Positions 45,179 to 54,000 of a stretch of DNA of 64,000 bases are shown piece after piece. The position numbers and the translations under genes were made by a program. The notes under the pieces are model-generated. The model had not been told where the DNA came from. It ran no database searches and worked only from the letters and a program-made list of their open reading frames with translations. The DNA comes from Candidatus Thalassarchaeaceae archaeon. Its GTDB lineage: Archaea > Thermoplasmatota > Poseidoniia > Poseidoniales > Thalassarchaeaceae. The DNA lies in NCBI GenBank assembly GCA_029250605.1, contig JAQXEZ010000008.1, forward strand, positions 62,001-126,000. The letters run 5' to 3'. Positions within the stretch are counted from its first letter, which is position 1, and each line of letters begins with the position of its first letter.

Positions 45179-45610
45179 TCAGCCAAATGATTGCCCACAT
45201 CCACATGAGCGATCAGCATTAGGGTTCTCAATTTGAAATCCACCACCCATCAAGGTCTCTTTAAAATCAATATTTATCCCGCTCAACATGGAACTGTCTT
45301 TGTTATGAACTAATACCTCGATTCCCCCTATGTCGATTCTCTGGAAACCATCGGCCCCTGGGTCTTCAATAATCTTCATATCGTATAGATAACCTGAACA
45401 ACCACCAGATTGCGCACTAATTATGAGTACGTGTGATTGTTCGTCACCAGCCATGTTCTGTTTGAGTGCTGCGATGGCAGATTCGGTAAAGTTAAGCTCG
45501 ACATCCACGGCTTCAGTTTCTGTGACAACAGGTAATGAGAAACCCTCTCCCCCTAGTAATCCCATGATTACCTGTTGAAATGGTTCTATTTCAACGGTTC
45601 CTTCAAACAC
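45179..45610 (-). CDS. A-type iron-sulfur carrier (IscA/ErpA/HesB family)
   Basis: The 143-aa protein has a 35-residue N-terminal extension and then the A-type carrier domain: LNFTESAIAALKQNM, SGGCSGYLYDM, and a C-terminal CGCGQSFG. These provide the three conserved cysteines. It delivers [4Fe-4S] clusters to target enzymes. First gene of a pair with ygfZ and divergent from fdhD across about 37 bp. A role in maturing MqnC, QueE or other cluster proteins of the cell is possible but inferred. Confidence 0.92.
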   Translation of the reverse strand: MFEGTVEIEPFQQVIMGLLGGEGFSLPVVTETEAVDVELNFTESAIAALKQNMAGDEQSHVLIISAQSGGCSGYLYDMKIIEDPGADGFQRIDIGGIEVLVHNKDSSMLSGINIDFKETLMGGGFQIENPNADRSCGCGQSFG

Positions 45611-45647
45611 TCGTCACACATATCAATCATGCTCGTCTGCATCAACC

Positions 45648-46451
45648 ATGCGTGGGTTTGAAACTAGAGAAATCGCAAAACTCACCGCGGATGGTATAAT
45701 TCGCAGTATCGACCACGTGACATCCGAAAGTCCTCTTTCGATAATTGTCGAAAGCGAGAATCATGGGAGACATGAACTTGGCATTACAATGAGGACTGAG
45801 GGGCATGACAATCTATTGAGTATTGGATTCTTGTATTCTGAAGGAATCATCGCGACTTCAAGAGACATAGATGAAATGATTGTAGAAGATAATCAAATTG
45901 TGTTCAAACTGAACGATGGTGCCTTGTTTGATCCCGTGCAACATTGTAGGAGAAGTACCGTGACATCTTCTTGTGGAATATGTGGAAGATCAAATATCTC
46001 GAATGTACTAACTGATTTCAATGTAGATTTAGATGAAGATATGCATATTCGTTTGGAAACTGTGGCAAAATGCCTAAATTCTGTTATTGGAAAACAAGAG
46101 GTTTTTTCGAAGACCGGGGGGTCGCATGCGTGCGCCAGTTTCACAAGTGATGGCACCATTGATCGGGTCTTCGAGGATGTAGGGAGGCACAATGCCTTTG
46201 ACAAATTGGTTGGTTCGTACCTTGAACAGGGAGGAAGTTTTGGGCCTGGTTTGGGTGCATTTGTATCTGGAAGAGCATCATTTGAACTTGTTCAGAAAAC
46301 CATACGTGCTGGATTCCCAATTATGATTGCAGTCGGTGCACCGAGTACGCTTGCAGTTGACTTAGCGAAGGAACATGGATTGACGCTGGGCTGTTTTGCG
46401 AAAGATCAGTCAATTACAATATTTAGTGGAGTTAGGAGAATCGGGAATTAG
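45648..46451 (+). CDS. fdhD: formate dehydrogenase accessory sulfurtransferase FdhD
   Basis: Passes sulfur from a cysteine desulfurase to the molybdenum cofactor of formate dehydrogenase-type enzymes. The 267-aa protein has the catalytic pair in SSCGICGRSN and the later SKTGGSHACA, FEDVGRHNAFDKLVG and SGRASFELVQK, all FdhD hallmarks. A YdeP-type molybdoenzyme is encoded 1 kb downstream on the same strand, its probable client, with an SDR gene on the opposite strand in between. Confidence 0.94.
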   Translation: MRGFETREIAKLTADGIIRSIDHVTSESPLSIIVESENHGRHELGITMRTEGHDNLLSIGFLYSEGIIATSRDIDEMIVEDNQIVFKLNDGALFDPVQHCRRSTVTSSCGICGRSNISNVLTDFNVDLDEDMHIRLETVAKCLNSVIGKQEVFSKTGGSHACASFTSDGTIDRVFEDVGRHNAFDKLVGSYLEQGGSFGPGLGAFVSGRASFELVQKTIRAGFPIMIAVGAPSTLAVDLAKEHGLTLGCFAKDQSITIFSGVRRIGN

Positions 46452-47392
46452 TTCGATTCCCGTGGATCTGTGTACTTCCTCTCCTTCAAGTCATTATGGT
46501 ACTTTGCTCCGAGTTCCGCTCCATTGGTTGCCACCCAGTCTGAGAATTTTATTTTGCCCAGAGGCTTTGCATCTGTGGCCATCAAACCTCGCATAAGCCC
46601 CTTTATCTCAGCCCTGGTAATTACTCTGTCCTGTAATATCGCCCCCACTGCCTTCCCTACAGCCCACCCTACAATTGGGGGAACGGGAATAATCAACCTC
46701 CTTACGCCAAGTGATTTCGCTAGTAGGGTCACATATTCCCTATAGGTGAATATCTCGGGCCCAGCGACATCCAATACTACATCTTCAACAGACTCACCCT
46801 GTTCAACAGCAACCTTTGCTACATCCTCTATGTGAATGGGTTGGATTAGGTAATTCCCCATTCCAAAGATTCCAAAAACAGGAAATTTACGAATTAGCCA
46901 TGCCATGTTATTGATCAGAACGTCTCTCTTGCCGCCAAAGAAAACTGTAGGCCTAAGTATCGCATAAGAAAGGCTTGAGTCGATTAGTAACTTCTCAACT
47001 TCGACCTTGCCTCTGAAATATGACCAATCTGGAGCTTTGTGTGGATGAGCCACAGAAAAATGTACTATTCGATTTACGCCTGCCTCCTCTGCTGCTAGAA
47101 ATAGCTTACGTGTGTTTTCAACTGCTATCTCATGGGCGTATCCATCTTTGCGATTCTTGTATCGGACCCAATATGTGTTGTACAGTACATCTGCCCCCCT
47201 AAGGGAGGAAACAAGTAAGTCATGATCGGTAAAGTCTATTGGCATGACCTCAACCATTCCTTGGAATGGATCATCCCTGCCTACTGCATTGGTCAGCGTC
47301 CTCACCTTTTTGCCTCTTGATATCAACTCCTTCGCAATCCATCTGCCTGAATATCCAAATGCCCCTGTAACAACATGAACTCGTCCTGACAT
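46448..47392 (-). CDS. atypical SDR/NAD-dependent epimerase-like protein
   Basis: The 314-aa protein opens with VVTGAFGYSGRWIAKEL, a Rossmann site of extended/atypical SDRs (NDUFA9- or complex I-associated-like). Conserved features include an AHPHKAPDWSYFRGKVEVEK stretch, with the Tyr-x3-Lys active site replaced by YFRGK, and LRPTVFFGGK. IQPIHIEDVAKV is in the middle. Substrate unknown; quinone- or lipid-related roles have been proposed for relatives. It lies between fdhD and the YdeP gene on the opposite strand, overlapping fdhD by 4 bp. Confidence 0.75.
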   Translation of the reverse strand: MSGRVHVVTGAFGYSGRWIAKELISRGKKVRTLTNAVGRDDPFQGMVEVMPIDFTDHDLLVSSLRGADVLYNTYWVRYKNRKDGYAHEIAVENTRKLFLAAEEAGVNRIVHFSVAHPHKAPDWSYFRGKVEVEKLLIDSSLSYAILRPTVFFGGKRDVLINNMAWLIRKFPVFGIFGMGNYLIQPIHIEDVAKVAVEQGESVEDVVLDVAGPEIFTYREYVTLLAKSLGVRRLIIPVPPIVGWAVGKAVGAILQDRVITRAEIKGLMRGLMATDAKPLGKIKFSDWVATNGAELGAKYHNDLKERKYTDPRESN

Positions 47393-47441
47393 ACTTGTCG
47401 AAAGTGTCAGTTAGACATTATCTTACCCTCAGTACTTTGAA

Positions 47442-49748
47442 ATGCCTGACTCATTATTTTGTCTTGTGAGAGTAACACCCGAGGCAACGACTCCAGTTGA
47501 AGATATACTACCTCGGAAGGGCGCGCCAAGTACATCTGCTGCAGGATTACCAGCGATATTGTCAACAGCAAAACACAGCGTCTCAAAGATGGGATTGCTG
47601 GCTAGCCTGTCTAATCTATCCAACGTAAACAAATTTCATGGTTTTGATTGTCCTGGTTGTGCATGGCCCGATCCTGATCATAAGAGGACTTTCGCGGAAT
47701 TCTGTGAAAATGGAGCAAAGGCGATAGCAGATGAAGCTACCAAAAAAAGGGCCGATCCAGGATTCTGGAGTAAGTGGAGCGTGTCGGAATTATCCAAGAA
47801 GCCAGATTATTGGCTAAATCGACAAGGTAGGATTACTCACCCCCTGATCCTAAGGGAGGGGAGTGACAACTACGAGAAGATTTCATGGACCGATGCGTTC
47901 AAAACGATTGCCGGCGAGTTAGCAAATCTCAATTCACCCGATGAAGCAATTTTCTATACCTCTGGCAGAACTAGTAATGAGGCGGCCTATCTTTGGCAAT
48001 TGCTTGCTAGAAGCTTTGGGACAAACAACCTCCCTGATTGCTCTAATATGTGCCATGAATCTTCTGGAGTTGCCTTGACAGAAAGCATTGGGATTGGGAA
48101 AGGCACGGTAAAACTAGAGGACTTCGATAAGGCAGATTTAATCATTGTCGTAGGGCAGAATCCGGGAACAAACCATCCAAGAATGCTCACTGCACTTAGG
48201 GATGCAAAAAGAAAGGGTGCTTCGGTAGTGAGCATCAACCCGCTAATTGAGGCGGGCATGGTTAGGTTCAAGCATCCGCAAAATCCACTCGAAGTACTTG
48301 GATACGGAAATGAAATCTCAGATGAGCATGTCAGAGTTAGAATCAATGGAGACCAAGCGCTTTTCAGGGGTTTTGCCAAGTCAATCCTGACAAATTCAAC
48401 AATGGACATGGAATTCATAGAGAAGTTTACTGATGGCTATGAGTTATATCATTCAGAGGTAATGAATAGTAGTTGGGAGGATATTGTGGAGATCAGTGGA
48501 GTCGAAAAATCTGAAATTCAGAGGATTGGTGAATTAGTCGGCAAATCAAAATCTACAATTTGCTGCTGGGCAATGGGACTTACCCAACACAAGAATTCTG
48601 TTGCGACGATACAAGAGATTGCTAATGTTCTACTGCTTGGGGGGCATATCGGTAGAGGGGGAGCAGGACTTTGTCCTGTTCGTGGCCACTCTAATGTACA
48701 GGGAGACAGAACGGTGGGAATTAACCATAATCCACCTATTGAGTTCCTTGTTTCATTGAATAATGAGTTTGGCATAGATGTCCCCGAAGGAGGCGGGCTA
48801 GATGCAGTTGACTCTGTTAGACAAATGAACAAAGGCGGAGCCAGAATATTCGTTTCTATGGGGGGGAACTTCCTCTCAGCGATGTCTGACACCAAAGCAA
48901 CAGCGAAGGGTTTGCAGAAATGTAGTTTGACGGCTCATATCTCGACTAAGCCGAATAGATCTCATCTCGTTACAGGAAGGACATCGATCATCCTCCCTTG
49001 CCTGGGTAGAACAGAACTGGATATCACTGGAGGAGGTACACAATTCGTCACTGTGGAGAATTCTATGGGTGTTGTCCACAAATCAATTGGGAAAAGGAAA
49101 CCAGCCAGCGAACACTTACTGTCTGAATGCGCCATTGTGGCCGGACTTGCTACAGCGATAGATGATGTAATGGAACCCTCCGGGATTCCCTGGTCTAATC
49201 TTGTCTCTGATTATGACAGAATCCGAGATTGTATTGAGAGGACAATTCCGGGATTTGATTCATTCAATGAAAGATGCAGGGTTGATGGTGGCTTCTATCT
49301 GCCCAATCCACCACGTGATAACCGAGCTTTCAGAACAGAAACAGGACTAGCCAACATTATCACCCATAAATTGCAGCCGGTTGTGATTCGTGAAAACGAG
49401 TTCCTAATGATGACAATAAGGTCGCATGATCAGTATAATACGACAATATACAGTACAAATGATCGCTATAGGGGGATTTCTAGAGGTCGAAGAGTAGTAA
49501 TGATGAGTCGAAAGGATTTGGAATCACGTGGATGGAAAGAGTTCCAAGCGGTTTCAATTACCTCACACTTCCGCGGGGATGAGATTTCCTCAGATGGATG
49601 GTTTATTGTGGAATACGATATCCCACAGGGAAACGTCGCCACCTATTTTCCAGAGTCGAATGTTCTAATACCCCTCGAAAGCGTTGCTGATGGGAGTAAC
49701 ACGCCTACCAGTAAGTCGGTTATCGTTACTATCGAACCTATGAATTAA
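47442..49748 (+). CDS. YdeP-type molybdopterin oxidoreductase (formate dehydrogenase-like)
   Basis: The 768-aa protein matches the FdhF/YdeP family. It has DCPGCAWPDPDHKRTF, which holds only two cysteines in place of the usual four-cysteine cluster site. ENGAKAIADEATKK follows, and SNMCHESSG carries a cysteine where formate dehydrogenase has the Mo ligand. Then come IVVGQNPGTNHPRML, GRGGAGLCPVRGHSNVQGDR and a C-terminal molybdopterin dinucleotide-binding domain. The homologous N-terminal stretch before CPGC supports the start at ATG 47442. In E. coli YdeP relates to acid stress; the true reaction is unknown. Its end overlaps the convergent TPR gene by 11 bp. Confidence 0.86.
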   Translation: MPDSLFCLVRVTPEATTPVEDILPRKGAPSTSAAGLPAILSTAKHSVSKMGLLASLSNLSNVNKFHGFDCPGCAWPDPDHKRTFAEFCENGAKAIADEATKKRADPGFWSKWSVSELSKKPDYWLNRQGRITHPLILREGSDNYEKISWTDAFKTIAGELANLNSPDEAIFYTSGRTSNEAAYLWQLLARSFGTNNLPDCSNMCHESSGVALTESIGIGKGTVKLEDFDKADLIIVVGQNPGTNHPRMLTALRDAKRKGASVVSINPLIEAGMVRFKHPQNPLEVLGYGNEISDEHVRVRINGDQALFRGFAKSILTNSTMDMEFIEKFTDGYELYHSEVMNSSWEDIVEISGVEKSEIQRIGELVGKSKSTICCWAMGLTQHKNSVATIQEIANVLLLGGHIGRGGAGLCPVRGHSNVQGDRTVGINHNPPIEFLVSLNNEFGIDVPEGGGLDAVDSVRQMNKGGARIFVSMGGNFLSAMSDTKATAKGLQKCSLTAHISTKPNRSHLVTGRTSIILPCLGRTELDITGGGTQFVTVENSMGVVHKSIGKRKPASEHLLSECAIVAGLATAIDDVMEPSGIPWSNLVSDYDRIRDCIERTIPGFDSFNERCRVDGGFYLPNPPRDNRAFRTETGLANIITHKLQPVVIRENEFLMMTIRSHDQYNTTIYSTNDRYRGISRGRRVVMMSRKDLESRGWKEFQAVSITSHFRGDEISSDGWFIVEYDIPQGNVATYFPESNVLIPLESVADGSNTPTSKSVIVTIEPMN

Positions 49749-50898
49749 CTCTAGACTGGCGTTTTGCTTGCTCACGAGAGAGAAGGCGGCATCTGCTAAT
49801 CTGCTTCTCGCATAATTCTGACTCTTGCTTCTCTAGGCCTCTATCTAGAGCCTGTGTGAAACACTTGATGGCATCATCAAACATCTCAACAGCAGCATAT
49901 GAAGAACCCATGTTGAATAGTGTCCTGCCAGTAACGCTGTGTGGATCCATTCCTATGGCTGTGTGATATGCAACGACACTCTCAGTAAATCTTCCAGAAT
50001 TGTATAATGCGTTTCCTCGGCCATTTTGAGCCTTGACCTTCAGATCGGTCTCAGATGGTGGGCATCCCCCAATTGCCTTTTCAAAGCTTGATAATGCCTC
50101 GTCGTTCTTACCTTCACCTAGTAGGTTGATACCCATATTGTACCAACCAATGGCATCATCAATATCACCTCGTGAAACTGGTTCTATTTCGACGGACTTG
50201 ACCTCTTCAACAGCCAATATCAGCGCGTCAGCCAAATCATCTTCTTGCGTTTCAACATGATATATTTCCTCCGGGGGTTCTGATTCTATACTCTCTGCCC
50301 TCTTGAAGCATTGATTGGCCCGATCGTCGTATCCTGCTGAACGCAAGGCTTCTCCAAGACCACGCCATACTTCTGGAGAATCTGGTGATTGCTCGAGGAG
50401 CCCCTTCCAGATTGCTACGGCTCCAGTATGGTCACCGGACGTAGAGAGGTCCCTTGCTGCTTTGAAGCTATTAGGATCAGAGTCATGATTCAACATATAG
50501 GAATGGTCTTCAATTTCATCAACTACCTCATCAATCTGCCTCGCTTCGACGAAGACTCTCTTTGGTTCCAAGGGTTCTGAATATTCGGCTATTGATGTTA
50601 GTTTCTCATCATCTGAAATGGTCACTATGGCTGATTTTGCATATTCAGAAGCGACTATTGGTTCATGTTGAGCCAGCAGGTAAGCTAGATTTGCAAGGGT
50701 AGGGGGATGATTTGGCAAGAGTCGATTGGAATTTTCAAATGCTTCAACTGCCTTATCAACGGACTGCGCTCTGGCGTATAAGACCCCGAGGCAGTACCAT
50801 GCAGTTTCATTTTCGGGGTCTATCTCCAATACCGATAGGTATGAGTCTATTGCGTCAGAAACATTGCCTGACCTAGCATGTTCTGCTGCTAGTTCCAT
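49738..50898 (-). CDS. tetratricopeptide repeat (TPR) protein
   Basis: From ATG 50898 (the open frame goes to 50985 but the added residues look non-native) a 386-aa protein contains TPR units in two groups. The first is at residues about 1-80 (DAIDSYLSVLEIDPENETAWYCLG, KAVEAFENSNRLLPNH in adjoining units). Later groups are AVAIWKGLLEQSPDSPEVWR and NDEALSSFEKAIGGCPP to the end. Acidic linkers (EEIYHVETQEDDLADALI) separate them. TPRs hold partner proteins; the partner is unknown. Confidence 0.8.
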   Translation of the reverse strand: MELAAEHARSGNVSDAIDSYLSVLEIDPENETAWYCLGVLYARAQSVDKAVEAFENSNRLLPNHPPTLANLAYLLAQHEPIVASEYAKSAIVTISDDEKLTSIAEYSEPLEPKRVFVEARQIDEVVDEIEDHSYMLNHDSDPNSFKAARDLSTSGDHTGAVAIWKGLLEQSPDSPEVWRGLGEALRSAGYDDRANQCFKRAESIESEPPEEIYHVETQEDDLADALILAVEEVKSVEIEPVSRGDIDDAIGWYNMGINLLGEGKNDEALSSFEKAIGGCPPSETDLKVKAQNGRGNALYNSGRFTESVVAYHTAIGMDPHSVTGRTLFNMGSSYAAVEMFDDAIKCFTQALDRGLEKQESELCEKQISRCRLLSREQAKRQSRVNS

Positions 50899-51042
50899 TG
50901 ACTCACTTAACCTAGTTCCCACGACCTCTTCGAGGAAATTATGGTGAATAAGTATTCGCAACAGCAGAATGTGGTTTTGTTGCATAGAATATTATCAATA
51001 TATGAACGGATAATTGAAGACTAGGTGTCTACTGTGGGGGGC

Positions 51043-51588
51043 GTGAGTAAGCCAATTGTTGTGATGGGGGTCTGCGGGTCCTACGATCTAGATTCAGCGA
51101 ACGGGAGAATGTTAGAGATTATACTCGAGGAGTGTAGAGAGCTGGGGGCTGAGACTGTGATTTGGAATCACGGCTCAAAACCCTTACCGCTTGTTGGGGC
51201 CGAAGGCTCCTGGGATGATGAAAATGTCAAGGGTTTCCAAGAAATGGCAGTCTCAGCAGATGCCTTTGTGCTTTCAAGTCCAGAATATCATGGCACCATG
51301 AGCGGAGTGATGAAGAATAGCCTCGATTGGTTGTACTCAAAACACACCTCTGGAAAGGTATTCGGACTAATATGCACCCTCGGCGGGCAGAGTAGTAACA
51401 ATACACTCAATCACATGAGGATTGCAGCGAGGTGGATTCATGGCTGGGTTACTCCTGAGCAGATTGCTATTCCCAATATTAAGGAGGCTTTCGATGATGA
51501 TGGCTTACTAGTTAACGACGAAATCAATAGTAGGGTGAGAGCTCTCGCCTCCTCAATTGTAGAAAATACAATTAAACTGAGGAGATAG
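51043..51588 (+). CDS. NADPH-dependent FMN reductase-like flavoprotein
   Basis: About 181 aa from GTG 51043 (KPIVVMGVCGSYDLDSANGRM), with another GTG at 51025 in frame. The core is a flavodoxin-like fold; SPEYHGTMSGVMKNSLDWLY is the FMN-binding signature of the SsuE/ArsH/ChrR group, and CTLGGQSSNNTL follows. It reduces FMN, quinones or metals with NAD(P)H in relatives. The next gene, a PqqD-like protein, begins 1 bp after its stop, so the two are co-transcribed. Confidence 0.85.
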   Translation: MSKPIVVMGVCGSYDLDSANGRMLEIILEECRELGAETVIWNHGSKPLPLVGAEGSWDDENVKGFQEMAVSADAFVLSSPEYHGTMSGVMKNSLDWLYSKHTSGKVFGLICTLGGQSSNNTLNHMRIAARWIHGWVTPEQIAIPNIKEAFDDDGLLVNDEINSRVRALASSIVENTIKLRR

Positions 51589-51589
51589 A

Positions 51590-51928
51590 TTGACATTTTT
51601 TCCTGTTAGGGCGGAAGTTGGATGGGAAGAGTCAGGACCAGAGCAGGTAGTAATTATCATCAATAAGGAACTCAGCTCTTTGGAGGAAAGGGTGGCAAAT
51701 TTTCTTGGGGCACCAAAGTCTGTAAGAAGGCCTCTGGATGAAATGAATAGCAAACTATGGATGTTGATGGATGGAAAAATGACTGTGAATCAGATAGTTG
51801 CAGAGATGGATAGGATTTTCGCCGAAAAAATTGCCCCGGCCCCTGAGAGGGTGAATCGATCAATTGCTGATTTCGTTAAAATGGGATTGGTCAAATTACA
51901 TAAAACAGGATTTGATGAACAAGAGTAA
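51590..51928 (+). CDS. PqqD-like protein (RiPP recognition element fold)
   Basis: A 112-aa protein, TTG start, with the block RRPLDEMNSKLWMLMDGKMTVNQIVAEMD, which is the PqqD winged-helix signature (L-D-E-x(n)-W-x-DG-x-x-T-V-x-x-I). In PqqD and other RiPP systems this fold holds the precursor peptide for a radical SAM enzyme. No precursor or radical SAM gene is adjacent; the only partner is the FMN reductase upstream. The function here is unknown. Confidence 0.75.
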   Translation: MTFFPVRAEVGWEESGPEQVVIIINKELSSLEERVANFLGAPKSVRRPLDEMNSKLWMLMDGKMTVNQIVAEMDRIFAEKIAPAPERVNRSIADFVKMGLVKLHKTGFDEQE

Positions 51929-51938
51929 TCAATTAGGT

Positions 51939-52739
51939 TCATTCTTCCTCGACTGTGGTCCGGAGTTCCTCGTTCTTATTTTCCCTATATCGGGCAGAAA
52001 AGAAGATCATGAGTGGCATTACTAGTACCAAGAAGAAGCAACCTACTAATGCAGAAAAGCTGTATACAGTCTCTTGAACAGGATTGAGCTTGAACTCTTC
52101 CAATTCTAATAGTTCGTGGGAAGTGAATACCGATTCTACGAGAATCCCTTCACTAGATGCTGTTTGCCCCGTATCCTCAATAATAATCTTCCAAGTGATT
52201 GTCTTTTTTGCGGATTGAACTAGATTCTCAGCTTCATTTTGAGCATTGGTGATATCATCACTTTCGAGATACCCCTTCCCCTTTATTGGAAGATCTAGTG
52301 AGACTCGGCCACGAAGTGTTCCGCTGCCATTTTCTAATACGATGGAATGGCTCCTACTGTATTCGCATGTTTCCAGATATTTCGAGTAGTCTGAGTCTGG
52401 CTCATTGCAAATGTAACTCTGGTCTTGGAGTCCCAGGCTAGGCGAATGAGACCAATTGGTGCCCTCTGCTTCCACGATAAGGGTAGATCCGGGTGCAGCG
52501 TTTTCGACAGTGAAATTGACCCATGTTATGGCACTGTAGGTCGTGTAATACCAATGTGCCTCTCCCTCCGACTCTTGTGAAATCTCCATGATATTATGCT
52601 CATTAGTAGTCGTATACGAATAGTATTCAGAGTCTACTGTATTCGAATAAACGGCATAGGAGAGCAATATAATCAAAGTCAATCCTGTACCGACCATAGT
52701 TCGGAGCATGTTCGGATTCTTTGAGAGTGATCTCTTCAC
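51939..52739 (-). CDS. two-helix membrane protein with an outer domain, unknown function
   Basis: From GTG 52739 (or ATG 52709; the open frame reaches 52820 but that would crowd the rps19e promoter) the product has an N-terminal membrane segment (TGLTLIILLSYAVYSN) and an outer region of about 190 residues (ITWVNFTVENAAPGSTLIVEA in adjoining strands). A second membrane segment (SALVGCFFLVLVMPLMIFF) precedes a charged tail. No family recognised. Divergent from the ribosomal protein cluster. Confidence 0.65.
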   Translation of the reverse strand: MKRSLSKNPNMLRTMVGTGLTLIILLSYAVYSNTVDSEYYSYTTTNEHNIMEISQESEGEAHWYYTTYSAITWVNFTVENAAPGSTLIVEAEGTNWSHSPSLGLQDQSYICNEPDSDYSKYLETCEYSRSHSIVLENGSGTLRGRVSLDLPIKGKGYLESDDITNAQNEAENLVQSAKKTITWKIIIEDTGQTASSEGILVESVFTSHELLELEEFKLNPVQETVYSFSALVGCFFLVLVMPLMIFFSARYRENKNEELRTTVEEE

Positions 52740-52822
52740 GTTATTTCGGCGTGCTAAGTAATTATTGAATGCTTGTCGGGATGGATTTCTATGGATGTGA
52801 TAGGAAAAACAGGTCATCACGG

Positions 52823-52830
52823 TTAAATAC
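52823..52830 (+). promoter_or_regulatory. candidate TATA box of the ribosomal protein cluster
   Basis: TTAAATAC at 52823-52830, about 35-42 bp before the rps19e ATG at 52865, is the best TATA-like match in the region between it and the divergent gene. Confidence 0.45.
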
Positions 52831-52864
52831 GTTCTGTTGGACGGCGGGGACGAACGGTGGAGCT

Positions 52865-53335
52865 ATGACGACATACTACGACGTTCCAGCAGATCTCCTG
52901 ATTACCGGTCTTTCTGAGAAAATGAACTCTTATGAGAAGATAATCGCCCCTGAATGGGCATCTCAGGTCAAAACTGGAACTCATCGTGAGAGGCCCCCGG
53001 TTCAAGATGACTGGTGGCAAACAAGGGCCGCCTCAATTCTTAGGAAAGTGGCGATCAAGGGACCCATAGGGGCAAATCGTATTTCCCAAGAGTTTGGTGG
53101 GGTTAAGAATCGCGGTGTGAAAAAGAACAAGGCCGTTTCCGGCTCAAGAAATGTCTCTCGAAAGATTCTGCAACAACTCGCTGATTCTGGCCTAATTGAA
53201 AACTCAATGAATACCGCAGGAACAGTGAATCATGGTAGGGTCGTCAGCTCAGTTGGACAGGCTCTCCTTGACGAAGTTGCACATTCAGTTCGCGGTGCTG
53301 CTGAGCAGAAATATCCAGGTTTGGAGAGGTACTGA
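52865..53335 (+). CDS. rps19e: 30S ribosomal protein S19e
   Basis: A protein specific to archaeal and eukaryotic small subunits. The 156-aa product begins [19 protein letters not shown] and contains [40 protein letters not shown] and [14 protein letters not shown] follow, all S19e signatures. The frame is open upstream to 52769, but ATG 52865 gives the family start. First gene of rps19e-rpl39e-rpl31e-rps17e, gaps of 7-8 bp. Confidence 0.95.
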   Translation: MTTYYDVPADLLITGLSEKMNSYEKIIAPEWASQVKTGTHRERPPVQDDWWQTRAASILRKVAIKGPIGANRISQEFGGVKNRGVKKNKAVSGSRNVSRKILQQLADSGLIENSMNTAGTVNHGRVVSSVGQALLDEVAHSVRGAAEQKYPGLERY

Positions 53336-53343
53336 GTGATATT

Positions 53344-53499
53344 ATGGCTCGAAACAAACCCTTTGCCAAGAAGAAGCGCTTGAACAAGGTTACCAAGCAA
53401 AACAAGAGAGTTCCTGTTTGGGTAGTGATGCGAACAAACCGTAATACCAATTCTCATCCGAAGCGCCACATGTGGCGTCGCTCAAAGCTACAGAGGTGA
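53344..53499 (+). CDS. rpl39e: 50S ribosomal protein L39e
   Basis: A 51-aa, very basic protein: [19 protein letters not shown], then [12 protein letters not shown] and [14 protein letters not shown]. This matches L39e throughout, including the C-terminal RRSKL. L39e lines the exit tunnel of archaeal and eukaryotic ribosomes. ATG 53344, TGA 53497-53499. It sits in the expected place before rpl31e. Confidence 0.95.
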   Translation: MARNKPFAKKKRLNKVTKQNKRVPVWVVMRTNRNTNSHPKRHMWRRSKLQR

Positions 53500-53506
53500 G
53501 AATTGA

Positions 53507-53770
53507 ATGGCAGAAGTAAAGGAGCTTACAATCCCTCTTAGGGCTGCTTGGAAGGTCCCTCGAACAAATAGGGCAAAGAGAGCCATGACAGAAATAAGAA
53601 TTCATGTTTCGAGACACATGAAGAAGACTGATGAAGAGGAGATTTGGATTGACGAATCTGTTAATCATGCCATTTGGGCCAGAGGGATGCAGAATCCACC
53701 TAGGAAAATCAGGGTTGTATGTACTCGAGAAGAGGGTTTTCCTCTTGAAGTAAAGCTACTGGAGGATTGA
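53507..53770 (+). CDS. rpl31e: 50S ribosomal protein L31e
   Basis: An 87-aa product with [20 protein letters not shown] at the start, [15 protein letters not shown], and [20 protein letters not shown] in the middle; these are the L31e conserved blocks. L31e is a large-subunit protein of archaea and eukaryotes near the tunnel exit, where it helps dock SRP and chaperones. The rpl39e-rpl31e pairing is the normal archaeal order. Confidence 0.96.
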   Translation: MAEVKELTIPLRAAWKVPRTNRAKRAMTEIRIHVSRHMKKTDEEEIWIDESVNHAIWARGMQNPPRKIRVVCTREEGFPLEVKLLED

Positions 53771-53772
53771 AA

Positions 53773-53964
53773 ATGGGAAACATCAGACCGTCATTCATTA
53801 AATCGAGGGCTCTGAGATTAGTGGAGATGTATCCGGATCAATTCACCGATGACTTCGAAACCAACAAGCATCTTGTTTCAGAGTTCTCCGATGTAGACAA
53901 CAAGAGGATGCGGAACTGGATAGCAGGATACATCACCAGATATAGGCAGCGTCGAGTAGATTAA
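53773..53964 (+). CDS. rps17e: 30S ribosomal protein S17e
   Basis: From ATG 53773 a 63-aa protein reads [20 protein letters not shown] and [17 protein letters not shown], ending with [19 protein letters not shown]. This is the archaeal short form of S17e. The TTG at 53767 is in frame but overlaps the rpl31e stop; the ATG gives the family start. It begins 2 bp after rpl31e. Confidence 0.93.
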   Translation: MGNIRPSFIKSRALRLVEMYPDQFTDDFETNKHLVSEFSDVDNKRMRNWIAGYITRYRQRRVD

Positions 53965-54000
53965 CGCATCACTATTCACCTATGATGGAGTCGCTAGATC

